Below are positions 28,776 to 37,299 of a stretch of DNA of 64,000 nt, in pieces; positions within the stretch are counted from its first letter, which is position 1, and every line of letters starts with the position of its first letter. This stretch comes from Anoxybacter fermentans (GTDB lineage: Bacteria > Bacillota > Halanaerobiia > DY22613): contig NZ_CP016379.1 in assembly GCF_003991135.1 (NCBI RefSeq), positions 2,914,001-2,978,000 on the forward strand, given 5' to 3'. The notes beneath the pieces are model-generated. The model was not told where the DNA came from. It made no database searches and saw nothing but the letters and a program-made list of their open reading frames with translations. The position numbers and the translations under genes are program-made.

Positions 28776-28804
28776 ATTTTATATATTGCAAACTTAGATG
28801 TCAA
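28776..28804 (-). promoter_or_regulatory. Promoter of the propeller-like gene
   Basis: Minus-strand TTGACA (28804-28799), 17-bp spacer, TAAAAT (28781-28776). Confidence 0.7.
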
Positions 28805-28879
28805 GCATTAATTCCACTACTATGTGGTCATTTGACTTTTTGCATCAATTCGGGGTATATTTTGATTTCCTTCACACTG

Positions 28880-29160
28880 ATTAATTCAAAGATAATCCAA
28901 GACCTTCCTGCATCATCCATATAGTTTCCATCTAAACAACCATCCTGACATTGACCAGCTTATCAACTATTGGACTTCGCTACATTTTGTCTGCTCACCT
29001 ACTGACACCTGCCGGTTCGCTTTAGTTTTGTTCAGATCTTTGACTTAAGACCCTTCAGACTCCACCTCACGCTAACACCTTATCTCTCAGCTAGTGCTTC
29101 CGGTTGATTCAATACACAAGTGACTTAAACCCTCTAACTATATAAACTGCCGGGCATATA
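28880..29160 (-). mobile_element. 5' relic of a group II intron (ribozyme only)
   Basis: Read on the minus strand, the sequence begins TATATGCCCGGCAG and continues with AGAGGGTTTAAGTC, GCGTGAGGTGGAGTCTGAAG, GATCTGAACAAAAC and CGAAGTCCAATA. These are the conserved 5' end and domain I blocks of bacterial group II introns (GUGYGcCCGGCA..., CGTGAGGTGGAATCTGAAGG-like, AAGTCCAATA). No reverse transcriptase reading frame and no domains V/VI are seen, so the element is 3'-truncated and dead. The left limit is approximate. Confidence 0.65.
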
Positions 29161-29265
29161 AAAAAAGACCTCCTTAAAATAACTTGCTGGTAGCAACCAG
29201 GTTGAAACAGTAATGAGAATTAATAAGAGGAGTAAAAAAAGTAGATTCTTTTTAGCAAACATCAT
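29134..29265 (-). pseudogene. Short membrane ORF cut by the group II intron
   Basis: A GGAAGGAGTT site precedes ATG 29265 and a 43-codon frame with a hydrophobic N-terminus (LLFLLLLLILITVSTWLLP), like a signal or anchor segment. The frame runs into the intron 5' end near 29160 and stops within it. Just before the boundary is AAGGAGGTC, so the intron may instead have replaced the start of a next gene. No continuation is seen on the other side. Confidence 0.4.
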
Positions 29266-29330
29266 AACTCCTTCCCTTTTATACTTAAATATTTATACCA
29301 TTTTATAAATTTTCATAAAATTATATTCGT

Positions 29331-29355
29331 GATTAACTGCAAAAAGTATAATTTT
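29331..29355. repeat. Solo PIR end
   Basis: GATTAACTGCAAAAAG followed by TATAATTTT matches only the terminal arm of the PIR family. The rest of the element is absent. Confidence 0.5.
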
Positions 29356-29360
29356 CTGGA

Positions 29361-29388
29361 CATTAAAAAACCAGCACTTTCGTGCTGG
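29361..29388 (-). terminator. Terminator after lonC
   Basis: On the minus strand CCAGCAC-GAAA-GTGCTGG is followed by TTTTTTAATG, a compact GNRA-type tetraloop hairpin just beyond the lonC stop. Confidence 0.9.
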
Positions 29389-29393
29389 CCAAT

Positions 29394-31343
29394 TTAACTT
29401 ACCTTTGCTTTTTTCTTCAACGGTGGCATAACCAGATCAATGATCTCTTCCACTCTATCTACTACAGTAATCTCTATACCTTTACAATCTTTCGGTATAT
29501 CATTAGCATTGTCCTTTGGCACAAAGACCTGTCGGATTCCAGCCCGTTGAGCGCCGTAAATCTTTTCAAACACTCCACCTACTGGCTTAACCCGGCCCTG
29601 TATAGAAATTTCACCTGTTACTGCAATATCCTGACGTATGGGCCTATTTTCAATAGCACTAATAATAGCTAAAACAATTGCAACACCTGCAGATGGACCG
29701 TCAATTCGACCTCCACCAACCACATTCACATGAATATCATAATCAGCAATATCCTTTCCTGTCAATTTCCGAACCACAGAGGCCGCATTAAAGACAGAGT
29801 CTTTTGCCATACTGCCAGCTGTCTCATTAAATCTCAACCGGCCTTTACCTTTTTCTGAAGCTTTAAAAGCAATAGCTTCTATCTCGATCACCGAGCCCAG
29901 ATAGCCACTCACTCCCAAACCAAAAATCTTACCAACTTCCAGAGTATCAGAACCTTTAATACTTACATAAGGCGTTAAGCGACTAATCTGAGCCACTTCA
30001 TAGATATGGTCTTTTGTAATAGTAATCTCAGTCTCTTCTTCTCCCTTGCCAGCTTGATTCAGTTCATATAATGCCAGGCCATAAGCATCTGCCAGAATAT
30101 TGATCGCTTTCCGACCCTCAACAGTATAGGTGCTAATTACTTCATCCACACCCACTTCAAGTTTTACCTTTAATTTAGCCGCTGCATTATTTACGATCTT
30201 TTTAATATGCTCAGGTGTCAGCGGTTCAAAGAAAACCTCTGCTGCACGGGACCGGAAAGCAGGATTAATTTCTGATGGATCCCGTGTCGTTGCACCAATC
30301 AGAAGAAAATCTGCAGGTGCCCCATCTTCAAATAATTTCTTAATGTATTGAGGAACACTTTCATCAGTAGGATCATAATAAGAAGACTCAAAATAAACAC
30401 GCTTGTCCTCCATAACTTTCAGCAGTTTATTCTGAAGCATCGGATCCATCTCGCCCAACTCATCAATAAAAAGAACACCGCCATGAGCTTCAGTTACCAG
30501 CCCCAGCTTAGGTTCTGGAATACCTATATCAGCCAGATTCTTTCGTGCTCCCTGATATATAGGGTCATGGACAGAACCCAGCAGTGGGTTAGTTACTTCC
30601 CTTGGATCCCACCGGAGGGTAGAACCATCTACCTCCACAAATTTTGCCTCTTCATCAAAGGGTGTCCGGGGCATCTTTTTAGCTGCCTCTAAAACCAAAC
30701 GGGCAGCAGTAGTTTTGCCCACTCCCGGAGGGCCATATAAGATAACATGCTGTGGATACGGAGATGCCACTTTAGACATCAGGGCCTTAATTGCCCTCTC
30801 CTGGCCAACAATCTCTTCTAAACTAGTTGGACGAAGTAATTCCATTGCAGAGCGCGAAAGACCCCTCTGTTCCAATTTCTCCAATTCGGCATATTTTTTT
30901 AAAGTCTGAGGGTTATCAGCTCCTTCAGACTCCCGAACAATCTGTTTTTTAATCTCCTGAATATACTCATTATGCTTCTCCTGCATCTTTTCCGTAACCT
31001 GACGCTCAATTTTTTCTTCCACTGTCTTACGGGCAATAATATCGGCAATTCCATCTTCTATCTCTTCTAAAATTGCGGGAATCTCTTTTTCAGATGGAAT
31101 CTCATCAATAGTAGGGTCTTCAAATACAATTCTCTGCAATGCTACTACCCGCTCTGCTAGATCAGTAGAACGCATCAGGTTTAAAGCTTCCAATTTTCCT
31201 GCCTTTAAAACAAGTTTATCTGCTCCATATAAATTCGAGAGCAAACTAAAAAGAACCGTAACCTGACGACGCAATTGATTTAACTCAAAATCCTTTTCAG
31301 TCATGCCGCTTTTTTTAAATATCCTCTGAATCAAATCTTTCAT
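29394..31343 (-). CDS. lonC: LonC-type ATP-dependent protease
   Basis: About 649 residues. An N-terminal helical region is followed by an AAA+ module with Walker A YGPPGVGKTTAARL near 206, Walker B GGVLFIDELGEMD near 300 and an arginine-bearing sensor region (RSRAAEVFFEPL). The C-terminal Lon protease domain has catalytic Ser in GPSAGVAI and Lys in GGVFEKIYGAQRAG. It lacks the usual N-terminal LON substrate domain, which places it in the LonB/LonC group. The start is ATG 31343 after GGAAAGGGGC. It follows rplI directly, as in the yybS-rplI-lonC order of related anaerobes. Confidence 0.88.
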   Translation of the reverse strand: MKDLIQRIFKKSGMTEKDFELNQLRRQVTVLFSLLSNLYGADKLVLKAGKLEALNLMRSTDLAERVVALQRIVFEDPTIDEIPSEKEIPAILEEIEDGIADIIARKTVEEKIERQVTEKMQEKHNEYIQEIKKQIVRESEGADNPQTLKKYAELEKLEQRGLSRSAMELLRPTSLEEIVGQERAIKALMSKVASPYPQHVILYGPPGVGKTTAARLVLEAAKKMPRTPFDEEAKFVEVDGSTLRWDPREVTNPLLGSVHDPIYQGARKNLADIGIPEPKLGLVTEAHGGVLFIDELGEMDPMLQNKLLKVMEDKRVYFESSYYDPTDESVPQYIKKLFEDGAPADFLLIGATTRDPSEINPAFRSRAAEVFFEPLTPEHIKKIVNNAAAKLKVKLEVGVDEVISTYTVEGRKAINILADAYGLALYELNQAGKGEEETEITITKDHIYEVAQISRLTPYVSIKGSDTLEVGKIFGLGVSGYLGSVIEIEAIAFKASEKGKGRLRFNETAGSMAKDSVFNAASVVRKLTGKDIADYDIHVNVVGGGRIDGPSAGVAIVLAIISAIENRPIRQDIAVTGEISIQGRVKPVGGVFEKIYGAQRAGIRQVFVPKDNANDIPKDCKGIEITVVDRVEEIIDLVMPPLKKKAKVS

Positions 31344-31365
31344 TTTTTGCCCCTTTCCTTCTAAA

Positions 31366-31809
31366 CTAGGCTTCCACAACCTTCACCTTAAGTGTAGCAG
31401 TAACTTCCCGATGTAATTTGACATCAACTTTATGCATACCTAATTCCTTAATATTTTCTTTAAGTTCAATTTTCCGTTTATCTACATTAAAACCTTCCTT
31501 TTTTAAAGCTTTTGCAATATCTGAACTGGTTACAGAACCGAATAGACGGCCATTTTCACCAGCTTTAACCTTTATCTCAAATACATTTTTCTCCATCCTG
31601 GCCTTCAAATCTTGAGCCTCTTTTAATTCTTTCTCCTGTTTCTTTTTCTCAACTTTTTTCTTATGTTTCAAATCGGCCAGATTACCCTCAGTTGCTTCTT
31701 TTGCTAATCCTCGGGGAATCAAAAAATTACGACCGTAACCATCAGCAACTTCAACTACTTCTCCTTCTTTACCAACACCTTTAACATTTTTTAACAATAT
31801 TACCTTCAT
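31366..31809 (-). CDS. rplI: Ribosomal protein bL9
   Basis: A 147-residue bL9. The N-terminal domain [20 protein letters not shown] and [14 protein letters not shown] are textbook. A long charged linker helix ([18 protein letters not shown]) leads to the C-terminal domain with [13 protein letters not shown]. It sits at the large-subunit surface near the L1 stalk and supports reading-frame maintenance. It lies between the DUF2232 gene and lonC. Confidence 0.98.
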   Translation of the reverse strand: MKVILLKNVKGVGKEGEVVEVADGYGRNFLIPRGLAKEATEGNLADLKHKKKVEKKKQEKELKEAQDLKARMEKNVFEIKVKAGENGRLFGSVTSSDIAKALKKEGFNVDKRKIELKENIKELGMHKVDVKLHREVTATLKVKVVEA

Positions 31810-31893
31810 ACCTCCATCCCTCCATATAAAGATTATATATCAAATTTTGAGTACTGACAATCTTTATTTACCTAACAATTGATACCAACATTC

Positions 31894-32793
31894 CTATTCT
31901 TCCTGTTTTTTAAACCCCCTCAATTGAAAGAGGTTGTCTACAAGTCCTAATATAAAAAAGCTGATACTAAATAACATAATGCCTATAACGATTATCGTAT
32001 TTCGAATCCATGAGTAAATTCCCCACTTATCACCATAATAAACTACAACTGCAATCCCTTCACTCATCAAAATAAAAGTCAAAATAAATATAACATTTAC
32101 GGATACCGGGTCTTTTGGCATAATCTCGAAGAGAAAATATAGAAAAGCAATCCACCGAGGAAACATCCATTTTTTGATCGGTTTGAGCTTAGGAATATCA
32201 AAACCCCGATAGCGTAGTAAAGCGGCAGACAGATAATAGGTAATCAAACCGAAAAAAATAAATATAATAATAGTCATTCCCGGTATTATTGTCATTATAT
32301 CATCCACAATCTTTCTTTTCAAATTAATCGGTATTTCAGTCCTTAAAATTTCTTCCCATATATTTACACTTTCTATAAACCATCCTTTCATAGATTGAAT
32401 TATTCCATATCTATAAGCTAGATAATAAAATAATAAACCTGAAATACCTGAGGCAATTACTGAAATTAAAGCAGTTCGGGATGGTTTAATCTTTTCATAA
32501 AATGCTCCACCAATTGTTACTCCTAATAAACCAAAACTGATCAGAGCAATAACCAGACCCATAAAACCAAAAAATAAACTATTGAACATTCCTGTCCAAA
32601 TAATAGCTAAAGTTCCCGAACGGTGTCCATATTTATTTAATAAATAAATATAAGGTAATGGCATTATAACAATCAAAAATATTAATTGAATTATCAATTC
32701 TGGAATCCGGACCACACCCAGGCTAAAAATCCCACCTAAAATTCCAACCAGAAATATGTCACGCCTTTCTTTAGCTTTTATTTCTTCACCCAT
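31894..32793 (-). CDS. DUF2232 (YybS-like) membrane protein
   Basis: About 299 residues with eight or so hydrophobic segments, matching the YybS/DUF2232 family that sits beside rplI in many Bacillota. A KKWMFPRWIAFLYFL segment lies near residue 210. The molecular role is not established; the fold resembles small-molecule or S-component transporters. ATG 32793 is chosen because a GGTGGGTG ribosome site precedes it and a longer start would overlap the upstream MazG-like gene. Confidence 0.8.
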   Translation of the reverse strand: MGEEIKAKERRDIFLVGILGGIFSLGVVRIPELIIQLIFLIVIMPLPYIYLLNKYGHRSGTLAIIWTGMFNSLFFGFMGLVIALISFGLLGVTIGGAFYEKIKPSRTALISVIASGISGLLFYYLAYRYGIIQSMKGWFIESVNIWEEILRTEIPINLKRKIVDDIMTIIPGMTIIIFIFFGLITYYLSAALLRYRGFDIPKLKPIKKWMFPRWIAFLYFLFEIMPKDPVSVNVIFILTFILMSEGIAVVVYYGDKWGIYSWIRNTIIVIGIMLFSISFFILGLVDNLFQLRGFKKQEE

Positions 32794-32812
32794 TAGCCCA
32801 ACACCCACCTTT

Positions 32813-33142
32813 TTAAAAATTCTTTCTATTCTGCAAATGGTCCTGTAAGGCACTTAAATCTCCAAACCATTTTTCAATTTCATGATGATCATCAATAAGT
32901 TTTTGGATTTGTTCATCTAATTCCTCTTCCAACCGTTCATAAGAAATTCCTAATCTTCGACTCAATGTATATGCAGCTATAATCAATCTAACCAATGCAT
33001 TAATTATTTTTTTCTCTTGATTGGGGATCATGGCTTTAAAAAGAGATGAAACTCCATCTATCAATTCAGCCTTTAACCATTCAATAGTTTTTAAATTTTT
33101 TGTTATATTTAGTTTAAGATTTCCGTTTTGAATAGGCTTCAT
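32813..33142 (-). CDS. MazG-like protein
   Basis: A 109-residue all-alpha protein (TIEWLKAELIDGVSSLFKAM, KIINALVRLIIAAYTLSRRLG, YERLEEELDEQIQKL) resembling the MazG-like family found between rpsR and yybS in clostridia. Canonical MazG nucleotide pyrophosphohydrolases use ExxE metal motifs; here the clear acidic cluster is EELDEQ. Activity is unproven. Confidence 0.65.
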   Translation of the reverse strand: MKPIQNGNLKLNITKNLKTIEWLKAELIDGVSSLFKAMIPNQEKKIINALVRLIIAAYTLSRRLGISYERLEEELDEQIQKLIDDHHEIEKWFGDLSALQDHLQNRKNF

Positions 33143-33234
33143 TCTTTTTCCCCTTTCGATTTCTAATTAACCACAGATACATTTCGTTAAAATATGGAGA
33201 AAGTCCTGCAATGTAAAGCAAAAACCTGAATTAT

Positions 33235-33269
33235 AAAAATGGAGGTTAATAAATTAACCTCCATTTTTA
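33235..33269 (-). terminator. Terminator after rpsR
   Basis: AAAAATGGAGGTTAAT pairs with ATTAACCTCCATTTTT around a two-base loop, with T-runs at both ends. It closes the rpsF-ssb-rpsR operon 10 bases after the rpsR stop. Confidence 0.9.
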
Positions 33270-33278
33270 TAATTCTCA

Positions 33279-33509
33279 TTATTCCACTGTAAAAGGTAGC
33301 AAAGCAATATTCCGGGCTCTTTTAATCGCTCTGGTCAATTGACGCTGGTGTCGGGCACAGTTACCGGAAATCCGACGAGGCAAAATTTTACCACGCTCAG
33401 TTATATATCTTCTAAGACGGTTAACGTCTTTATAATCAATAGCCTCTATCTTATCAAGACAGAAAGAACAAGACTTTCTGCGTCTTTTTCTTCCACGGGC
33501 CATTACCAT
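33279..33509 (-). CDS. rpsR: Ribosomal protein bS18
   Basis: A 76-residue bS18. KSCSFC near the N-terminus gives a CxxC, as in zinc-binding (C+) S18 forms. [35 protein letters not shown] (split over about 35 residues) is the conserved rRNA-binding core. It partners S6 on the small-subunit platform. Two in-frame ATGs (33509 and 33503) both fit the AAAGGAGG site. Third gene of the rpsF operon. Confidence 0.97.
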   Translation of the reverse strand: MVMARGRKRRRKSCSFCLDKIEAIDYKDVNRLRRYITERGKILPRRISGNCARHQRQLTRAIKRARNIALLPFTVE

Positions 33510-33524
33510 TTTCCCTCCTTTAGA

Positions 33525-33926
33525 TTAGAATGGAACATCGATATCATCATCAAAACCATTAAATTCCTGATCATCATAGTCATTTGAAGAAGATGTATTC
33601 TTAGGCCAATCTAAAAAACGTACACTATCAGCAACAACCTCTACCGCTTTACGCCGAATACCGTTGCTGTCGTCATAGGAGCGAGTTTGCAAACGTCCTT
33701 CTACTGCAACTAAGCGTCCTTTACCTAAATGGTTGGCACATGTTTCAGCCAACTTACGCCAAATAACAATATCAATAAAATCAACATCACGTTCACCACT
33801 TTGATTAGTAAAAGGACGCTCCACTGCAAGGGCAAAAGTAGCTACTGCAATACCGCTGGTAGTATAGCGGAGTTCAGGATCCCTTGTCAGACGCCCAATT
33901 AAAATAACCCGATTTAACATTTGCAA
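33525..33926 (-). CDS. ssb: Single-stranded DNA-binding protein
   Basis: A 133-residue SSB with one OB fold (MLNRVILIGRLTRDPELRYT, ERDVDFIDIVIWRKLAE, GRLVAVEGRLQTRSY). It has a short acidic linker and the DDDIDVPF C-terminal tip that recruits partner proteins. It is shorter than the usual ~160-170 residues because the linker is brief. It lies between rpsF and rpsR, the standard order. Confidence 0.97.
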   Translation of the reverse strand: MQMLNRVILIGRLTRDPELRYTTSGIAVATFALAVERPFTNQSGERDVDFIDIVIWRKLAETCANHLGKGRLVAVEGRLQTRSYDDSNGIRRKAVEVVADSVRFLDWPKNTSSSNDYDDQEFNGFDDDIDVPF

Positions 33927-33956
33927 ACCCCTCCTTAAAAATGCAATTCTTTAAAA

Positions 33957-34244
33957 CTAGTCATCCAGACGAACAATAATATGTCTCAAAACATTATCCA
34001 TAATCCGGAAGTTTCTTTGCAACTCAGCAACGGTTTCAGAAGTACCATTAAACTGGATTACGGAGTAGTAACCGGAATTATGTTTTTTAATCTCATAAGC
34101 CAGTTTCCTAACTCCCCAGTTATCAACATTAACTACTTCACCGTTGTTGTTGGTAATAATACCTTTGATCTTTTCGATCAATTCCCCAATTGCTGATTCT
34201 TCCAGTTCCGGATTAAGGATAAAGGTAGTTTCGTACTTTCTCAT
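33957..34244 (-). CDS. rpsF: Ribosomal protein bS6
   Basis: A 95-residue bS6 beginning MRKYETTFILNPEL, with VNVDNWGVRKLAYEIKKHNSG and FRIMDNVLRHIIVR. ATG 34244 is set by GGAGGAGGTGAAAGG just upstream and by the family's normal N-terminus. First gene of the rpsF-ssb-rpsR operon. Confidence 0.97.
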   Translation of the reverse strand: MRKYETTFILNPELEESAIGELIEKIKGIITNNNGEVVNVDNWGVRKLAYEIKKHNSGYYSVIQFNGTSETVAELQRNFRIMDNVLRHIIVRLDD

Positions 34245-34255
34245 TCCTTTCACCT

Positions 34256-34310
34256 CCTCCATTTGGCCGTATGGCTCCATATCCATAGTACGGAGCATGG
34301 ATAGTTTATA
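34256..34310 (-). promoter_or_regulatory. Possible S6:S18 autoregulatory leader
   Basis: The rpsF leader folds as CCGTA-C-TATGG pairing with CCATA-C-GG, and carries a nearby GGAG/CTCC helix and CCG triplets. This resembles the S6:S18-binding motif in rpsF leaders, through which the S6-S18 pair represses its own mRNA. The match was made by eye. Confidence 0.35.
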
Positions 34311-34318
34311 ACATTGGC

Positions 34319-34348
34319 ATTATACCATTATTTGTCCTCATTTGTCAA
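34319..34348 (-). promoter_or_regulatory. Promoter of rpsF operon
   Basis: Minus-strand TTGACA (34348-34343), 18-bp spacer, TATAAT (34324-34319). Confidence 0.85.
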
Positions 34349-34415
34349 GTATTAATTATCTAATTGGAAAAATCAGTTATGCGGAATATGAGTTATAATT
34401 TCACATGTTTTAAAT

Positions 34416-34636
34416 GATTTTACTGCAAAAAGCTAATTTTTCACTTCAAAAGAAATTTTTCGAACCATCTAAAATTCGATTTCAATCGAAATAAGACACA
34501 CTAATCAATGGGTCCTCCTGGCCCTTGATTAACTCATCACATCCTGTGATGAGGCCTTATTTCGACTGAAATCTCACTAAGATGGTTTAACGAAAAATTT
34601 CTATGGCACTCAAAATTAGCTTTTTGCAGTTTAATC
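34416..34636. repeat. PIR-5
   Basis: A full 221-bp copy, PIR-1 orientation, with ATCCT in the second loop and CCTCCT in the first. It ends 7 bases from the ABC permease stop. Confidence 0.9.
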
Positions 34637-34643
34637 ATTAATT

Positions 34644-35414
34644 TTAATATTCATTATATATTCCTTCAGTTTTACTTTTTTTATTAATATATTTAAAAAG
34701 CAATATACCGACTACTAAATATAATAAACTATTTAAGCATAATGAAAATATTTGACTAATAGATACACTTTCATTATTTATTAATCTTTGAGAAATTAAT
34801 ATCCCATTTGTTAATGGCAAAGTTTTGCTAATAAATCTGACTAATTTTGGCATATTGTCGATATTAACTATTGCCCCTGTAAAAAATAATAGGATATAGG
34901 ACAAAATAGATTCAAAAGAAGCTGTTTTAGTAAATCTGAGGGTTAAACCTGCTAATAACAAGCTAAAACCTAATAACCCAGTTAATGTAATTATTAATAT
35001 TGGAACTACTTTTATATCAAATACTATATTTATAGGTAATGTCAATTTAATGATTAATAATAAGATAATAGCTTTAATTGATGTAATCATTAACCATACT
35101 AAAGTTTTTACCAAACATATAACTTCTAATGATACTGGTTTTAAAATCAATTGTTCTAATGTACCTATTTGTTTTTCAAAGGATATCGAAACAGACGCTT
35201 CACTTATCACATTACTTACAAAAAACCAATATAAAAATCCAATATAATAACTGTCATCAATCATACTATTATTTCTAAATCCAAGGAAAAAACCTGTGAA
35301 AAAAATATAAGTTACAATTATATTTACTATATGATCGGGATAATAGGTTTTTATTTCAATCCAATATTTATTTAACTCAGCTTTGAAAATATTAAATAGA
35401 TTCAACCTTATCAC
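34644..35414 (-). CDS. ABC-2 type exporter permease
   Basis: A 256-residue membrane protein with six hydrophobic segments in the ABC-2 pattern (IIVTYIFFTGFFLGF, LVYKTL-like loop before IISSIKAIILLLI, and a late LPLTNGILISQRLI loop). It overlaps the ATPase gene by 23 bases and forms a two-gene exporter. The substrate is unknown. Low GC suggests an accessory system. Confidence 0.8.
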   Translation of the reverse strand: MIRLNLFNIFKAELNKYWIEIKTYYPDHIVNIIVTYIFFTGFFLGFRNNSMIDDSYYIGFLYWFFVSNVISEASVSISFEKQIGTLEQLILKPVSLEVICLVKTLVWLMITSIKAIILLLIIKLTLPINIVFDIKVVPILIITLTGLLGFSLLLAGLTLRFTKTASFESILSYILLFFTGAIVNIDNMPKLVRFISKTLPLTNGILISQRLINNESVSISQIFSLCLNSLLYLVVGILLFKYINKKSKTEGIYNEY

Positions 35415-36348
35415 TCCCAGGTTTTAAAAAAGTATACATAATATCTTCTAAACTATTACTATCTTTAGAAACATTATTAATACAAATGTCATTTTTAATC
35501 ATACACTCTAAAAATTTATTTATGAAATTATAATCATCAACATAAGCTTCTATTTGTGTAGTATTTCCACTATAAGTAATGTTAAATTTATTAAAATAAT
35601 TTTTAATATAACTCTCGTCCAAAATTTTTTCTACCTTAATTATGTATTTATTATTTGAATATATTTTTTTTAAACTAAAAACTGTATCTAAAAATTCTAT
35701 TTTGCCTTTTTTTAGTATTAATACTCTATCTGCTACTTTCTCAATAACATCCAATTGATGTGAAGTAATGATAACTGTTACATTATCATTCCTTGAAAGA
35801 TATCGTATCTTTTTAATCATATCTCTTTTAGACAACACATCTAACCCTAAAGTTGGTTCATCTAAAAACAATATTTTAGGTTCATGTAACAATGAAATTA
35901 TAATTGCTAATTTTTGCTGCATACCTCTAGAAAAATTTCCTACTTTTTTATCTTTTTCATTATATAATCCAAAAAAACCCAACAATTCATTAGCCCTGTT
36001 TTCAATTGTATTTTTATTCAACCCCAACAGTCTACCAAAATAATATATATTTTCATACGCTGATAAATACCAATAAAGATTTCTATTTCCTTCAAGAACT
36101 ACTCCTATTTTTTTATAATAATCTTTACCCATCATTGTAATGTTTTTGCCCTGATATAAAATTTCTCCTTTCGATGGGGTTAGTAAATTTGTCATCAATT
36201 TTATTAAAGTAGTCTTTCCTGCACCGTTCTCCCCTAAAATACTAAAAATTTCTCCTTCATTTACGTGAAAATTAATTGAATCTAGTGCTAGTTCTTCCTT
36301 TCTATTATTCCTGTAAACCTTGGTTAAATCATTTACTTTTAATATCAT
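35392..36348 (-). CDS. ABC exporter ATP-binding protein
   Basis: A 318-residue ATPase with Walker A GENGAGKTTLIKL near 39, signature FSRGMQQKLAI near 138, Walker B ILFLDEPTLGLD near 158 and the switch His in ITSHQ. The C-terminal 90 residues are a variable domain typical of ABC-2 exporters. It is the first gene of the pair. Transposase relics occupy the upstream region, so part of the original operon may be lost. Confidence 0.9.
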   Translation of the reverse strand: MILKVNDLTKVYRNNRKEELALDSINFHVNEGEIFSILGENGAGKTTLIKLMTNLLTPSKGEILYQGKNITMMGKDYYKKIGVVLEGNRNLYWYLSAYENIYYFGRLLGLNKNTIENRANELLGFFGLYNEKDKKVGNFSRGMQQKLAIIISLLHEPKILFLDEPTLGLDVLSKRDMIKKIRYLSRNDNVTVIITSHQLDVIEKVADRVLILKKGKIEFLDTVFSLKKIYSNNKYIIKVEKILDESYIKNYFNKFNITYSGNTTQIEAYVDDYNFINKFLECMIKNDICINNVSKDSNSLEDIMYTFLKPGSDKVESI

Positions 36349-36523
36349 TCTTAATAACTCCTTTTCTCTTTCTGTTTCTTGTTAGTTACCAACCCAAGTT
36401 TGATTGGCTCAAGATTCGATACCGTTCCCTTTATTGAATTAGAAAAAATAAAAAACACTGCCAGCATCCTCAAAAAATATTATCCTTTAGTTATGCCAAT
36501 AGCTAAAGGAGGTAATAGAAAGA

Positions 36524-36658
36524 ATGCTAACAATGGAACAAGTATATTCTATCAAAAAACTTATTGAAAAGGTATTTTTGAGAAAAATTGCCAAAATTAC
36601 TGGACATGATTTTAAAACTATCAAAAAGTATATTGAAAAAGAAGTTTCTAACTCATAA
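36524..36658 (+). pseudogene. IS21 istA N-terminal relic
   Basis: A 44-codon frame, preceded by AAAGGAGG, reads MLTMEQVYSIKKLIEK, then LRKIAKITGHDFKTIKKYIEKE. This is the helix-turn-helix N-terminus of IS21-type IstA transposases. The remaining ~470 residues are absent. Confidence 0.7.
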
Positions 36659-36677
36659 CCTCTAAATTCTCCTTTCG

Positions 36678-36944
36678 TTAATCGACAAAGTTCATATACA
36701 TTACAGCCCAATGTGTTTCGCCTAACGTATTGCGATTGACAAACCGCATACCCACTACTATCGGAAGTACCTCTATACATTTTTCTCCATCTTTAAAATA
36801 GAAAATTTTATCCTTATACCATTCACTTATTAAATTAAAACCTATTTCTTTTGCTAATTCCTTGAAATACTCGCTATTCTGCTGTTTATCCCATTTTACT
36901 CCATATCTAGTTTCTATTTCTTCATCTGGAAGGAATAATTTCAA
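36678..36944 (-). CDS. Hypothetical fragment between transposase relics
   Basis: Up to 88 residues (TRYGVKWDKQQNSEYFKEL, KIFYFKDGEKCIEVLPIVVG, ETHWAVMYMNFVD). There is no good start codon or ribosome site, and the frame seems to begin inside flanking mobile sequence, so it is probably the C-terminal part of a broken gene. Family unknown. Confidence 0.35.
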   Translation of the reverse strand: MKLFLPDEEIETRYGVKWDKQQNSEYFKELAKEIGFNLISEWYKDKIFYFKDGEKCIEVLPIVVGMRFVNRNTLGETHWAVMYMNFVD

Positions 36945-36984
36945 AAAACTAAAAAAAACAAACTAATAACTCAAGAACTTCAGG

Positions 36985-37287
36985 AAGACCTATATCTGGT
37001 TATTCTTTAACAAATAAAGAAGTAAAAAGTTCCTGATGAACAGATTGAAGAGTGGTTATGTGAATTTATTGTAGGTGATGAATTCCCTTATGGATACCGC
37101 AAATTAACAGCATGTCTTCAACAGGATTATGACTTTCAAATCAATCATAAAAAAGTTTATAGATTTTGCAAGGAACTAAATATCCTTAAGACCACAGCGT
37201 AAAGTTAAAAAGAAACACCCTCGAAGATTAGCAAAAAGGAATAAGATAGATTCATCAAATCAACTCTGGGAAATGGATATAAAATAG
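36985..37287 (+). pseudogene. IS3-family transposase OrfB relic
   Basis: The plus strand encodes, with frameshifts, GYSLTNKEVK, then DEQIEEWLCEFIVGDEFPYG, YRKLTACLQQDYDFQINHKK, VYRFCKELNIL and QLWEMDIK before a stop. This is the N-terminal HTH_21 region of IS150-like OrfB. The integrase core is missing. It ends 12 bases from the ychF stop. Confidence 0.7.
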
Positions 37288-37299
37288 GGAGTCAGTCCG

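Noticed and set aside
36379-36567. 62-residue plus-strand ORF
   Set aside because: It overlaps the IS21 istA relic in another frame and has no ribosome site of its own.
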